DNA from: Nitrospira lenta | GTDB lineage: Bacteria > Nitrospirota > Nitrospiria > Nitrospirales > Nitrospiraceae | Assembly: GCA_945906715.1 (NCBI GenBank) | Contig: CAMDRK010000008.1 | Coordinates: 1-23,681, forward strand | Direction of reading: 5' to 3' | Length of the DNA: 23,681 nt | Shown here: positions 1-6,945 of the stretch, in pieces | Layout: each line of letters begins with the position of its first letter | Position numbering within the stretch: position 1 is the first letter of the stretch | Notes under the pieces: model-generated | Database searches by the model: none | The model's input: the letters and a program-made list of their open reading frames with translations, nothing else | What the model was told of the DNA's origin: nothing | Position numbers and translations under genes: made by a program

Positions 1-519
1 GGTTCCATGGGGAAACCGTCGGACGCCTTCCCCAATATCCTTCTCCAGACACAAGTCGGCAAATCAGTCCGCTTCTACGATGACCTGCTCAAGGACAAGA
101 CCGTCCTCGTGAATTTTATCTATACGAGCTGTCAGCAGAGCTGCAGCCCGACCACGGCGAATCTCGCGAGGGTCCACAAGCTTCTGGGGAACCGGGCCGG
201 GCGCGACCTCATTTTCCTCTCGATCTCGCTCGACCCTGCAGTAGACCGGCCGAAAATATTGAAGGAGTATGCCGGGCGCTTCGGGCAATTCAGCGGTTGG
301 CATTTCCTCACCGGAAACGAATCGGAGATTGAACAGTTACGCCGGGCGATGGGCCTCTACGATCCTGACCCAGCCCGTGACGCAGACAAGACACAACATG
401 CGGGGATCGTCATTGTCGGCAACGATAGGACGAACCGGTGGGTCTCGTTGCCCTCCCTGATGGACTATCGGCAAATCGCCCAGACAGTGCTCCGAATCGC
501 CAGGAATCGTTCCTCGTGA
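1..519 (+). CDS. SCO1/SenC family copper-binding protein, 5' end outside window
   Basis: This is a thioredoxin-fold SCO protein, a family that delivers copper to the CuA centre of cytochrome c oxidase or acts as a membrane-anchored thiol-disulfide protein. Counting from the ATG at base 7, the CxxxC copper/redox motif is C42-C46 in the context TSCQQSCSP, and the conserved third ligand is H131 in TQHAGIVIVG. Both copper-ligand elements are therefore intact. The frame is open to the window edge, and the visible protein (170 residues from base 7) lacks the N-terminal membrane anchor usual for the family. The true start is therefore probably upstream, and the ATG at 7 is only the first one visible. 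A 321-base gap separates it from the secretion operon, so I do not think it belongs to that operon. Family assignment is confident; the physiological partner is unknown from this window. Confidence 0.88.
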   Translation, partial: GSMGKPSDAFPNILLQTQVGKSVRFYDDLLKDKTVLVNFIYTSCQQSCSPTTANLARVHKLLGNRAGRDLIFLSISLDPAVDRPKILKEYAGRFGQFSGWHFLTGNESEIEQLRRAMGLYDPDPARDADKTQHAGIVIVGNDRTNRWVSLPSLMDYRQIAQTVLRIARNRSS

Positions 520-532
520 AACGTGAAGCGTT

Positions 533-609
533 AATCGCGCGAAACTCACGAGGCTTGCGAGAAAAGCGCGATTGAAGTTCGAAGTTCCAACCAACCTCGA
601 ACTTCGGAC
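533..609. repeat. Paired palindromes downstream of the SCO gene
   Basis: Two adjacent inverted repeats are seen. AATCGCGC (533-540) pairs with GCGCGATT (566-573). A second hairpin has an 11-bp stem, 577-587 with 599-609, including one G-T pair and an 11-base loop; its core is CGAAGTTC/GAACTTCG. No T-run follows, so an intrinsic terminator is not supported. The reiterated words (gaagttc, cgaac) look like the interspersed intergenic repeats common in Nitrospira-like genomes, which is inference. Confidence 0.5.
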
Positions 610-709
610 CTCGAACCCTCGCCCGTCTCGCTCACGTTTCCGAACAACCCCCCTCTTTAGTCCCTCTTCAGACCCCTCTATTGGAGGGGCCTGGCCCCAC
701 CGAGGAGGG

Positions 710-748
710 TATTGTCGAATATGGCTTTCGTTAATACTATCGACAATA
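710..748. promoter_or_regulatory. Inverted repeat, candidate operator of the secretion operon
   Basis: TATTGTCGA at 710-718 and its exact reverse complement TCGACAATA at 740-748 are separated by 21 bases. The centre-to-centre distance of the arms is 30 bases, about three helical turns, so a dimeric regulator could bind both arms on one face. The arms overlap the -35 and -10 boxes of the promoter candidate. A regulatory role is inference. Confidence 0.4.
712..740 (+). promoter_or_regulatory. Sigma70-type promoter candidate for the secretion operon
   Basis: TTGTCG (712-717) and TACTAT (735-740) are spaced by exactly 17 bases and match the consensus at the most conserved positions (TTG; TA and the final T). 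The predicted start near 747 would give a leader of roughly 95 bases before gspG. No -24/-12 (sigma54) signature was found by eye. Confidence 0.35.
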
Positions 749-840
749 TCCAGTGGCAATTCATGGGTATCGATAAACGCGCTTGAACCTCGCTAAGCCG
801 CCATTAAAAGGACCGATCGCACTAAACAAAGGAGCTGTTT

Positions 841-1287
841 ATGGGAACCACGATAGCGAATCCAACCCATCCCCTACCCCGTCGGACGGACGGGGGATTC
901 ACACTTCTAGAACTGCTCGTCGTGATGGTGATTATCGGTCTGCTCGCCGGATTCGTCGGGCCTCGATACTTTGCACAGATCGGGAAATCAGAGGCGAAGA
1001 CCGCCCGCGCCCAATTGACTGCGGTGGAGCAATCGCTGGATCAATACCGCTTGGACGTAGGCCACTATCCCTCCACGGAACAGGGACTGGCCTCCCTCAT
1101 GGTCAAACCGGCGGATGAAGCAAAATGGCAGGGGCCGTACTTGAAGAAAGCCCTTCCCACGGATCCGTGGGGCCGTCCCTACTCGTATAAATTCCCTGGG
1201 GAGCACAGCGAGTTCGATCTTTGGTCGTTCGGCAAAGATGCGCAACCGGGTGGAACGGTCGATAACGAAGACATCACGAACTGGTAG
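841..1287 (+). CDS. gspG: Major pseudopilin GspG
   Basis: This 148-residue protein is the major pseudopilin of a type II secretion system, the subunit that polymerises into the periplasmic pseudopilus. It has a 19-residue basic leader and a type III prepilin cleavage site G19|F20 followed by TLLELLVVMVIIG, with the required Glu at +5 (E24). The C-terminal domain carries the GspG hallmarks: YP-TEQGL, a GPY-KK-LP-DPWG-PY core, and a DLWSFGKD calcium-site region. The protein ends in DITNW. AAAGGAG at 828-834 is 6 bases upstream of the ATG. It is the first gene of the operon, and gspF starts 6 bases after its stop. Length and motifs are normal for GspG, so confidence is high. Confidence 0.95.
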   Translation: MGTTIANPTHPLPRRTDGGFTLLELLVVMVIIGLLAGFVGPRYFAQIGKSEAKTARAQLTAVEQSLDQYRLDVGHYPSTEQGLASLMVKPADEAKWQGPYLKKALPTDPWGRPYSYKFPGEHSEFDLWSFGKDAQPGGTVDNEDITNW

Positions 1288-1293
1288 AGGACT

Positions 1294-2484
1294 ATGCAGT
1301 ACCACGTCAAGGCCATGCAGTCGCTGGATATGGTGGTGGAGTTGAACGTCGACTCTGTCGATGCCGACGACGCTCGCCGTCAGGTTGAGCGGCTGGGCTA
1401 CGAGGTGTTGACGCTCCGTTCGAAGCGGGCTGGATTGGCCGCGTATCTCAAGCGGAGAACGACGTTTCCTCTGACTCTGTTCAGCCAAGAACTGATCGCC
1501 CTACTGGGGGCCGGTCTGTCGTTGGTCGAAGCGCTCGAGACACTCCGGGAAAAAGAGCGCCATCCGGATTTGAAGCAAGTGCTGGAGCAGATTCTGACCA
1601 AACTGCGGGAAGGGCTCACGTTCTCCTCGTCGGTCGAACAGTTGCCCTCCAGTTTTCCCGCGCTCTATGTCGCGACGGTTCGTGCGAGCGAGAGGACCGG
1701 CGATCTCCGCGAGGCCCTGTCCCGGTATATCGCCTACCAGGTGCAACTGGAGCTGGTTCGTAAGAAGCTCGTAAGCGCCTCGATCTATCCGGTCGTGCTG
1801 CTCGTCGTCGGCGGACTCGTGATGCTGTTCTTGATGATGTATGTCGTGCCCAAGTTCAGCCGTATCTATGAGGACGCAGGCAAGGATCTTCCGGTGTTGT
1901 CGCAGCTGTTGCTGGAGTGGGGAAAGGTGATGGAGGAGCACGGCCTTCTGGTCATGGGCTGCCTGGCCATTGTGGGGATCGCTTCTGCCTACGGTCTCAC
2001 GCTTCCCGCCGTGAAAGCGCGGGTCTTGTCACAACTTCGATCGAGCCCGGCTATCGGGAGCCGGCTCCAGGTATTCGATCTGGCGCGCTTCTATCGCACG
2101 TTGGGCATGCTGGTGAAGGGTGGTATCCCGATCGTATCAGCCATCGAGATGGTCTCAGGCATTCTTCCCCTGTCATTACGCGGGCCGCTTCACGCTGCGG
2201 TGCGGGATCTCCGCGAAGGAAAGTCGGTTTCCCAGGCGATGGAATCGCACGGATTGACCACTCCGGTCGCCCACCGCATGTTGCGAGTCGGGGAGCGGAC
2301 CGGACAGATGGGCGAGATGATGGAACGGATCGCGGTCTTCTATGACGAAGACATCGCGCGCGTGCTGGATTGGCTGACGAAATTGATCGAGCCGGCGCTG
2401 ATGGCCGCCATCGGCCTCGTGATCGGCACGATCGTGCTCCTCATGTATTTCCCTATGTTTGAGCTCGCGGGGAGTATCCAATGA
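1294..2484 (+). CDS. gspF: Type II secretion inner-membrane platform protein GspF
   Basis: GspF/PilC is the polytopic inner-membrane platform protein that links the cytoplasmic ATPase to pseudopilus assembly. The 396-residue product has the usual length and two T2SF repeats, at roughly residues 60-180 and 260-380. The first ends in a hydrophobic segment (about 163-185) followed by the family-typical YVVPKFSRIYEDAGKDLP. A second membrane segment is near 213-232 and a third near 370-390, ahead of the MYFPMFELAGSI terminus. The duplicated motif appears as RASERTGDLREAL and RVGERTGQMGEMM. The stop overlaps the gspE start by 4 bases (ATGA), implying translational coupling. The protein could equally be called PilC; the adjacent GspG and the secretin favour GspF. 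Confidence 0.94.
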   Translation: MQYHVKAMQSLDMVVELNVDSVDADDARRQVERLGYEVLTLRSKRAGLAAYLKRRTTFPLTLFSQELIALLGAGLSLVEALETLREKERHPDLKQVLEQILTKLREGLTFSSSVEQLPSSFPALYVATVRASERTGDLREALSRYIAYQVQLELVRKKLVSASIYPVVLLVVGGLVMLFLMMYVVPKFSRIYEDAGKDLPVLSQLLLEWGKVMEEHGLLVMGCLAIVGIASAYGLTLPAVKARVLSQLRSSPAIGSRLQVFDLARFYRTLGMLVKGGIPIVSAIEMVSGILPLSLRGPLHAAVRDLREGKSVSQAMESHGLTTPVAHRMLRVGERTGQMGEMMERIAVFYDEDIARVLDWLTKLIEPALMAAIGLVIGTIVLLMYFPMFELAGSIQ

Positions 2485-4178
2485 ACCAGACCGAGTCCAC
2501 GATCGCCGGATACGCCGGATTCTCATCGAGCGAGTTGTCGCTCGCGAAAACCGGCGCCTCGCGTGGGAAACGGCGGCTGATTGAGACGCTGGAGGATCAG
2601 GTGAAGCTGGGCCACGACGAGTTCGCGGCGAAACTGGCCGCAACCCTCCAGTACCGCTGCCTGAGCCACGATGCCCTGAATGCCTGCGAGGCAAATTTCG
2701 ACAGTATCTCCTACCCCGAAGCGGTGGCGCACGAATGCCTGCCGTTCCGAGACGGGGACAGCCTTCTCTGTGTGGCCTTTTGCGATCCGTTCGATCCGGC
2801 CAGGCAAGCCTGGGTGAATGAGCAACTCCGGGAGCCTGCCCTGTGGGTTCTGGTCCATCGCACCGCGCTGCTCTCGATGTTCGCGAAGTACGAGGCCGAT
2901 GCCCGCGCGATGGACGATGTGCTCGCGCTCGGCCCGGAGGGACGCAGGGCGTCCGAGGCCATCGAGGATCTGTCGATCAAATCGATCAGCGAAGGAACCA
3001 GCCCCGTAGTCAAGCTGGTGCATTCGACGATTTACGATGCCTTCAAGCTCGGCGCCAGCGACATCCATCTTGAAGCGGGCACGTCGGATCTCACGGTCAA
3101 GTATCGGATCGATGGGGTGCTGCTGAAGGTGAAAGTGGTGGAAGGCAAGGAAATGGCCGAGCAGGCGATCTCCCGCATCAAGGTCATGTCGGAACTGGAC
3201 ATCTCGGAGCGGCGGATTCCCCAAGATGGCCGCTTCAAACTGGCTGTTCTTGGCCGCGCGGTGGATTTCCGGGTGTCGGTGATGCCCAGCATCCATGGAG
3301 AAGACTCGGTAATTCGTATTCTGGACAAGCAGTCGTTATCGCAGCACAGTCAGGGGCTCCGGCTGGATATGATCGGCTTCGACGAGCAGACGGTGACGCA
3401 GATCCGCGGACTCGCCTCCGAGCCCTACGGCTTGATGTTGGTCACAGGCCCGACGGGGAGCGGGAAAACGACCTCTCTCTATGCCGTGCTCAACGAGCTG
3501 AACCAGGGCAAGGACAAAATCATCACGATCGAAGATCCGGTGGAATATCAGTTGCCGGGGATTCTGCAGATTCCCGTCAACGAAAAGAAAGGCCTGACGT
3601 TTTCCCGCGGGCTGCGTTCGATCCTGAGACACGACCCGGACAAGATTATGGTCGGAGAAATTCGGGATTCGGAAACGGCTCAGATCGCCGTTCAGTCGGC
3701 GCTGACAGGACACCTGGTCTTGGCAACGGTCCACGCCAACAACGTGCTGGACATCATCGGGCGATTCATCCATATGGGCGTGGAGCCCTATAATTTCGTC
3801 TCGGCATTGAACGGGGTCATCGCGCAACGTCTCCTGCGCGTCCTCTGCTCCCATTGTATCGAGCCCTACCATCCTGACAGCAAACTTCTGGCCGCGTCAC
3901 GGCTGGCCGACGCGGAGGCAGCAAACTTCACCTTTCGAACCGGCCGCGGCTGCAAGGACTGCTATGGCACCGGATACAAAGGACGCAGGGCCATTGCGGA
4001 GGTGCTGCTGCTCACCGACGAGATCCGCGAGCAGATCGTCGCGAAAGAACCGATCCGCCGGATTAAAGATACCGCGCGGGCAACCGGTACGCGTTTTCTC
4101 CGGGAATCAGCAATGGATCTCGTTCGTCAAGGCATCACCACGTTGGAGGAGATCAACCGTGTTACCTTTGTGGGCTGA
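2481..4178 (+). CDS. gspE: Type II secretion assembly ATPase GspE
   Basis: This is the hexameric cytoplasmic ATPase that drives pseudopilus extension. The 565 residues comprise an N-terminal GspE_N/MshEN-like region (about 25-150), a linker, and the catalytic domain. Visible motifs are an Asp box ASDIHLE (about 191-197), Walker A GPTGSGKT at 323-330 (K329), Walker B IMVGEIR at 389-395, and a His-box ATVHANN near 418. The zinc-binding tetracysteine is C456/C459 plus C491/C494, a feature of GspE and PilB and absent from PilT retraction ATPases. All catalytic elements are intact. It overlaps gspF by 4 bases and the next gene by 20. The first ~20 residues are Ser/Thr-rich and unremarkable. Confidence 0.95.
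   Translation: MNQTESTIAGYAGFSSSELSLAKTGASRGKRRLIETLEDQVKLGHDEFAAKLAATLQYRCLSHDALNACEANFDSISYPEAVAHECLPFRDGDSLLCVAFCDPFDPARQAWVNEQLREPALWVLVHRTALLSMFAKYEADARAMDDVLALGPEGRRASEAIEDLSIKSISEGTSPVVKLVHSTIYDAFKLGASDIHLEAGTSDLTVKYRIDGVLLKVKVVEGKEMAEQAISRIKVMSELDISERRIPQDGRFKLAVLGRAVDFRVSVMPSIHGEDSVIRILDKQSLSQHSQGLRLDMIGFDEQTVTQIRGLASEPYGLMLVTGPTGSGKTTSLYAVLNELNQGKDKIITIEDPVEYQLPGILQIPVNEKKGLTFSRGLRSILRHDPDKIMVGEIRDSETAQIAVQSALTGHLVLATVHANNVLDIIGRFIHMGVEPYNFVSALNGVIAQRLLRVLCSHCIEPYHPDSKLLAASRLADAEAANFTFRTGRGCKDCYGTGYKGRRAIAEVLLLTDEIREQIVAKEPIRRIKDTARATGTRFLRESAMDLVRQGITTLEEINRVTFVG
4145..4151 (+). promoter_or_regulatory. Ribosome binding site that sets the start of the PilM/GspL-like gene
   Basis: GGAGGAG inside the 3' end of gspE lies 7 bases before GTG 4159. 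It selects this GTG over the ATG at 3964 in the same frame, which would overlap gspE by more than 200 bases and add a basic, non-homologous-looking N terminus. Confidence 0.7.
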
Positions 4179-5013
4179 CCAACTCAGCATCCTTCTCTGC
4201 CCCGACCGGTTGCTGGTGGCGCATCGGCCCCGCGGTCTTCGCCAGGGACTGATGGTAACGACAACGGTGCCAGTGCCCGGCTCGTCCGAGGGTTCCGCCG
4301 GCTGGGAGCCGGCTGCCGCAGCGCTGGAAGCCCACTTAGCGGCCAATCCTCAGTGGCGAGGGGCATCGCTCAGGATCATCCTCTCCAACCATTTTGTGCG
4401 CTATGTCTTGGTGCCCTGGAGCGACGACTTGAGCAACGAGAAGGAACATCTGGTGCTCGCCCGGCGCCATTTTGCGGTGACCCATGGCCCGGTCGCCAAG
4501 AACTGGGCGATCCGGATGAGCCTCGACAGGCCGGGTGAATCTCACGTCGCCAGCGCGTTGGACGAGTCTCTCATGAGCCGGTTGACCCTGGCGGCGGCGG
4601 CGAGCCACACGAGGCTCGTGAGTGTGGAACCTCTGCTCATGGCATCGTTTAACCGCTGGCAACAGGATTTCCGTGAAGAGAGTCAGTGGTTCGTGACTGT
4701 GGAGAACGGCATGCTGTGTGGAGCTCTCCTGGCCCGCAACCGTTGGGTTGCGCTGCGGCGTTGGCGAACACAGGGCGACTGGGCTTCGGAACTATCCCTA
4801 TGGCTTTCGCGGGAGCAACTGATCGGCGAGGAGTCCGTCCCGGTTGGCGCTCTGTATCTATTGGCGCCTTCCTGTGCGGGGACCGATTCGACGTCCATGG
4901 GGCTCCCCGTGAGATTGCTCGGTGAACATGATCGCAACGGCAACCGGAGCAGGACGACTGTGATGCGTCCTCAGGCGGTTGAGGAGGCAAGCCATTTCTC
5001 ATGCATACTTTAA
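4159..5013 (+). CDS. PilM/GspL/MshI-like cytoplasmic assembly protein
   Basis: This 284-residue protein probably has the actin-like fold of PilM, MshI or the GspL cytoplasmic domain, which couples the assembly ATPase to the inner-membrane proteins. It starts MLPLWADQLSILLCPDRLLV, resembling the first beta strands of that fold, and continues with a SNHFVRYVLVPWSDDLSNE segment that I recognise from MshI/GspL-like proteins. I see no membrane segment, so it should be cytoplasmic and bind the short N-terminal tail of the following PilN-like protein, as PilM does. GTG 4159 is chosen for its ribosome site and the short 20-base overlap with gspE. It overlaps the next gene by 13 bases. The fold is inferred from weak similarity and position; the place in the operon strongly supports it. 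Confidence 0.72.
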   Translation: MLPLWADQLSILLCPDRLLVAHRPRGLRQGLMVTTTVPVPGSSEGSAGWEPAAAALEAHLAANPQWRGASLRIILSNHFVRYVLVPWSDDLSNEKEHLVLARRHFAVTHGPVAKNWAIRMSLDRPGESHVASALDESLMSRLTLAAAASHTRLVSVEPLLMASFNRWQQDFREESQWFVTVENGMLCGALLARNRWVALRRWRTQGDWASELSLWLSREQLIGEESVPVGALYLLAPSCAGTDSTSMGLPVRLLGEHDRNGNRSRTTVMRPQAVEEASHFSCIL

Positions 5014-5546
5014 GGCTCGACTATACCAACCGGGTGGTGTGGTGGACCAGCCAGGGGGCTGCCTGGTTGGGCATCGGTCTGTTCCTGGTCGTGGTGGCCG
5101 GATCGTACTACTGGTATCTCGGGGAAGAGACTGCTCTCGTGATGGAGAAGATCGAGTCAGTCAGGCAGCAGACGGGTCGGGAGCGCATGGGAAAGGAAAA
5201 GTTGACGGAGGAACTCAAGACTTTTCGCGCGGACATCAAAGAATCCCAGACGGTGTTGGGACAGCTCACCATTCCGTGGGATCCGCTCTTCATCGCAGTG
5301 GAAGAGGTGTGGGGCCGGCACAGCGATCGAATCGCCCTCATGGCCATCCATCCGGACGTGGGCGAACAGCGAGTGGTGATCGATGGGCGAGCGGCCGACT
5401 TCGATGTCCTGTTGGATTTCGTGACGCAACTGGCGGGATTCGACATCATCGATCATGCCTACCTTAGCCGTCATCAGAGGGAAGAGAAGGATCACGCGAA
5501 GCCGGTGCGGTTTTCTATCGTGGCGGAGTGGAGAGTGCGAACATGA
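5001..5546 (+). CDS. PilN-like inner-membrane assembly protein
   Basis: This is a bitopic protein of 181 residues: a short cytoplasmic N terminus (MHTLRLDYTNRVVWWTSQ), one membrane segment at about 19-41, a charged, probably coiled-coil stretch at about 42-80 (GEETALVMEKIESVRQQ onward), and a periplasmic domain to the end. That architecture and its place between the PilM-like and PilO-like genes are those of PilN, with GspM or the GspL C-terminal half as alternatives. PilN pairs with PilO through the coiled coil and ferredoxin-like domains and binds PilM through its N-terminal tail. The gene overlaps the upstream one by 13 bases and the next by 4. There is no strong sequence motif, so the call rests mainly on topology and context. 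Confidence 0.68.
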   Translation: MHTLRLDYTNRVVWWTSQGAAWLGIGLFLVVVAGSYYWYLGEETALVMEKIESVRQQTGRERMGKEKLTEELKTFRADIKESQTVLGQLTIPWDPLFIAVEEVWGRHSDRIALMAIHPDVGEQRVVIDGRAADFDVLLDFVTQLAGFDIIDHAYLSRHQREEKDHAKPVRFSIVAEWRVRT

Positions 5547-6361
5547 GCTTCGGCGGCTTCCTCAGATCGACAGGGCCGACATCGGCGGTCACCAACCCTG
5601 CGCCACGGGCTCGGAAAGCAAGCCTACTGCGCCGGCTGCCGATTCATTGGGTCGAGATCCTGGCAGGCCGAATGACCGCTCTCAAGGAGGCCACACGAAA
5701 CCAGCCGTCAGTCGCGCAGCCGGGGTGGGCCCGTAGACTCCTGGGGCAGCAGCGTGCGGCTTCAAGCGTCGAGGGGGGCCTCTCCAAGACCAAGCGAAAT
5801 CTGCCGTCAGTGGGGCACATGGGATGGGCCCTCACACTGTGGGTGCAGCGACTTGGTGTTTCGGGCACCGTTGGTCTTGGCCTCTGTGCGTTTGCGGTGA
5901 TGTTTTACCTGTCTGCGGTACTCACCCTCGAGGCGGAGCAGGCACAGATATTGGAAGAACTCGAAGCTTCTCTGGTGCGTGTCCAGAGACCGGGAGCATC
6001 TCCCGCCATGGCTCCCCGCACCCCCAAAGAACAACTGTCTGACTTCTATGCCATTTTCCCTCCGGCCAAGGAAGTGCCGGAGACGTTGCGGAAGATCAAT
6101 CAATTGGCTGAAAAGCAGCGCCTGGTATTACAGGCCGGCCATTATCATGTGATCGACGACCATTCAGGCCGTCTGATCCGTTATGAAGCCTCGTTGCCGT
6201 TGGTAGGTCCCTATCTCAACGTACGCCAGTTCCTGAGGGCGGTGTTGGCCGAGATTCCAAGTGCGGCTCTCGCAAAGGTGGATGTCGAGAAGAATATGAT
6301 GGATGGCGCTCAGGCAAAGACGACGGTCAGTTTCACGCTATTTTTACGGAGAGACAGCTGA
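5543..6361 (+). CDS. PilO-like inner-membrane assembly protein with a duplicated basic N-terminal extension
   Basis: This 272-residue bitopic protein sits where PilO is expected. The membrane segment is at about 108-127 (GTVGLGLCAFAVMFYLSAVL), followed by a coiled-coil start (LEAEQAQILEELEASL) and a PilO-like periplasmic domain (KEVPETLRKINQLAEKQRL, then GPYLNVRQFLRAVL), which is the pattern of PilO ferredoxin-like domains. The oddity is about 105 residues before the membrane segment, rich in Arg, Pro and Gly, where PilO normally has about 20. Within it, residues 47-71 are repeated imperfectly at 80-104 with a 33-residue period (RNQPSVAQPGWA versus RNLPSVGHMGWA). ATG 5543 gives an ATGA overlap with the PilN-like gene; GTG 5528 in the same frame is an alternative. 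PilO identity is moderately sure. Confidence 0.68.
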   Translation: MSFGGFLRSTGPTSAVTNPAPRARKASLLRRLPIHWVEILAGRMTALKEATRNQPSVAQPGWARRLLGQQRAASSVEGGLSKTKRNLPSVGHMGWALTLWVQRLGVSGTVGLGLCAFAVMFYLSAVLTLEAEQAQILEELEASLVRVQRPGASPAMAPRTPKEQLSDFYAIFPPAKEVPETLRKINQLAEKQRLVLQAGHYHVIDDHSGRLIRYEASLPLVGPYLNVRQFLRAVLAEIPSAALAKVDVEKNMMDGAQAKTTVSFTLFLRRDS

Positions 6362-6945
6362 TGGCCGCCTCCGCGTCCACATACGTGATGCTTGCGTCCC
6401 TCCTGGTGATCCACCTGGAGGCTGCCGTCGTGTCCGCAGGCAGCTCGACGGCGAGTCCTCAGGGGAATCTCGGCCTCGATCTCGGCAAGTTGAATCAGCG
6501 GGTGACCGGGAAGAGTGTGTACGATATGTTTCCGGATGGTGTGAGACAGGAGAACTCGTCTCCATTATCCTCTTCCCCGTCCTCCTCTAAACAGGACGGG
6601 TCTCGCTCGAAGGGGAAATCTAAAAAGGCCAGGTCGCATTCCGCGCCTCCGCCCCCAAGTCCGGTGATTGTCGAGGAGGTGCCGGCCGAACCGGTTGTGG
6701 TAGAGCCACCGCCGCCTGTCGTGATTCCAACTCCGCCTTTTCCATTCAAATTTGCCGGAGTCCAGCGGCAATTGTCCGGGCAGACGATCTATTTTCTGAT
6801 CAAGGACAACAAACTGTACACCGTTGAGGTCGGACAAATCCTCGACTCTGTGTATTCCATCGACGGCGAGGAGGGGGGACAGTTGAACATGACCTACCTG
6901 CCGTTGGATCGCAAGCAAACCATTAGCATGGGGTCTGCAACATGA
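6361..6945 (+). CDS. PilP/GspC-like periplasmic connector protein
   Basis: This 194-residue protein has a hydrophobic N terminus (residues about 8-26; signal peptide or anchor), a long low-complexity linker rich in Ser, Lys and then Pro (about 65-131, with PPPPSP and PPPP runs), and a compact C-terminal domain (about 130-194) beginning FKFAGVQRQLSGQTIYFLI and ending in QTISMG. A Pro-rich tether ahead of a small beta domain that reads like 'activity, value, VEVGQ, Y-I' is typical of PilP and of the GspC homology region, which bind the secretin N-domains. The position directly before the secretin supports this role. No lipobox is visible, unlike classical PilP. The ATG shares one base with the previous stop (TGATG). 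Confidence 0.65.
   Translation: MAASASTYVMLASLLVIHLEAAVVSAGSSTASPQGNLGLDLGKLNQRVTGKSVYDMFPDGVRQENSSPLSSSPSSSKQDGSRSKGKSKKARSHSAPPPPSPVIVEEVPAEPVVVEPPPPVVIPTPPFPFKFAGVQRQLSGQTIYFLIKDNKLYTVEVGQILDSVYSIDGEEGGQLNMTYLPLDRKQTISMGSAT

Larger units (their letters stand above)
520..840. other. Gene-free stretch between the SCO gene and the secretion operon
   Basis: No credible gene is seen in these 321 bases; the short frames that cross it have no recognisable protein character. It holds the palindromes at 533-609, a small hairpin CCCCTC-TATTG-GAGGGG at 673-689 that can alternatively pair as GGGGC/GCCCC (686-698), the inverted repeat at 710-748 with an overlapping promoter candidate, an 8-bp palindrome TATCGATA at 768-775, and the gspG ribosome binding site at 828-834. 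Confidence 0.7.

Noticed and set aside
577..609. Intrinsic terminator of the SCO gene
   Set aside because: The hairpin is AT-moderate and lacks a downstream T-run, so I list it only as a repeat.
783..1118. 111-codon plus-strand frame overlapping the gspG start
   Set aside because: It runs in another frame of gspG; the gspG frame has an unmistakable prepilin N terminus.
3964..4158. Upstream extension of the PilM/GspL-like gene to ATG 3964
   Set aside because: It would overlap gspE by over 200 bases and encode basic sequence without protein character. GTG 4159 has a strong ribosome site and a typical N terminus.
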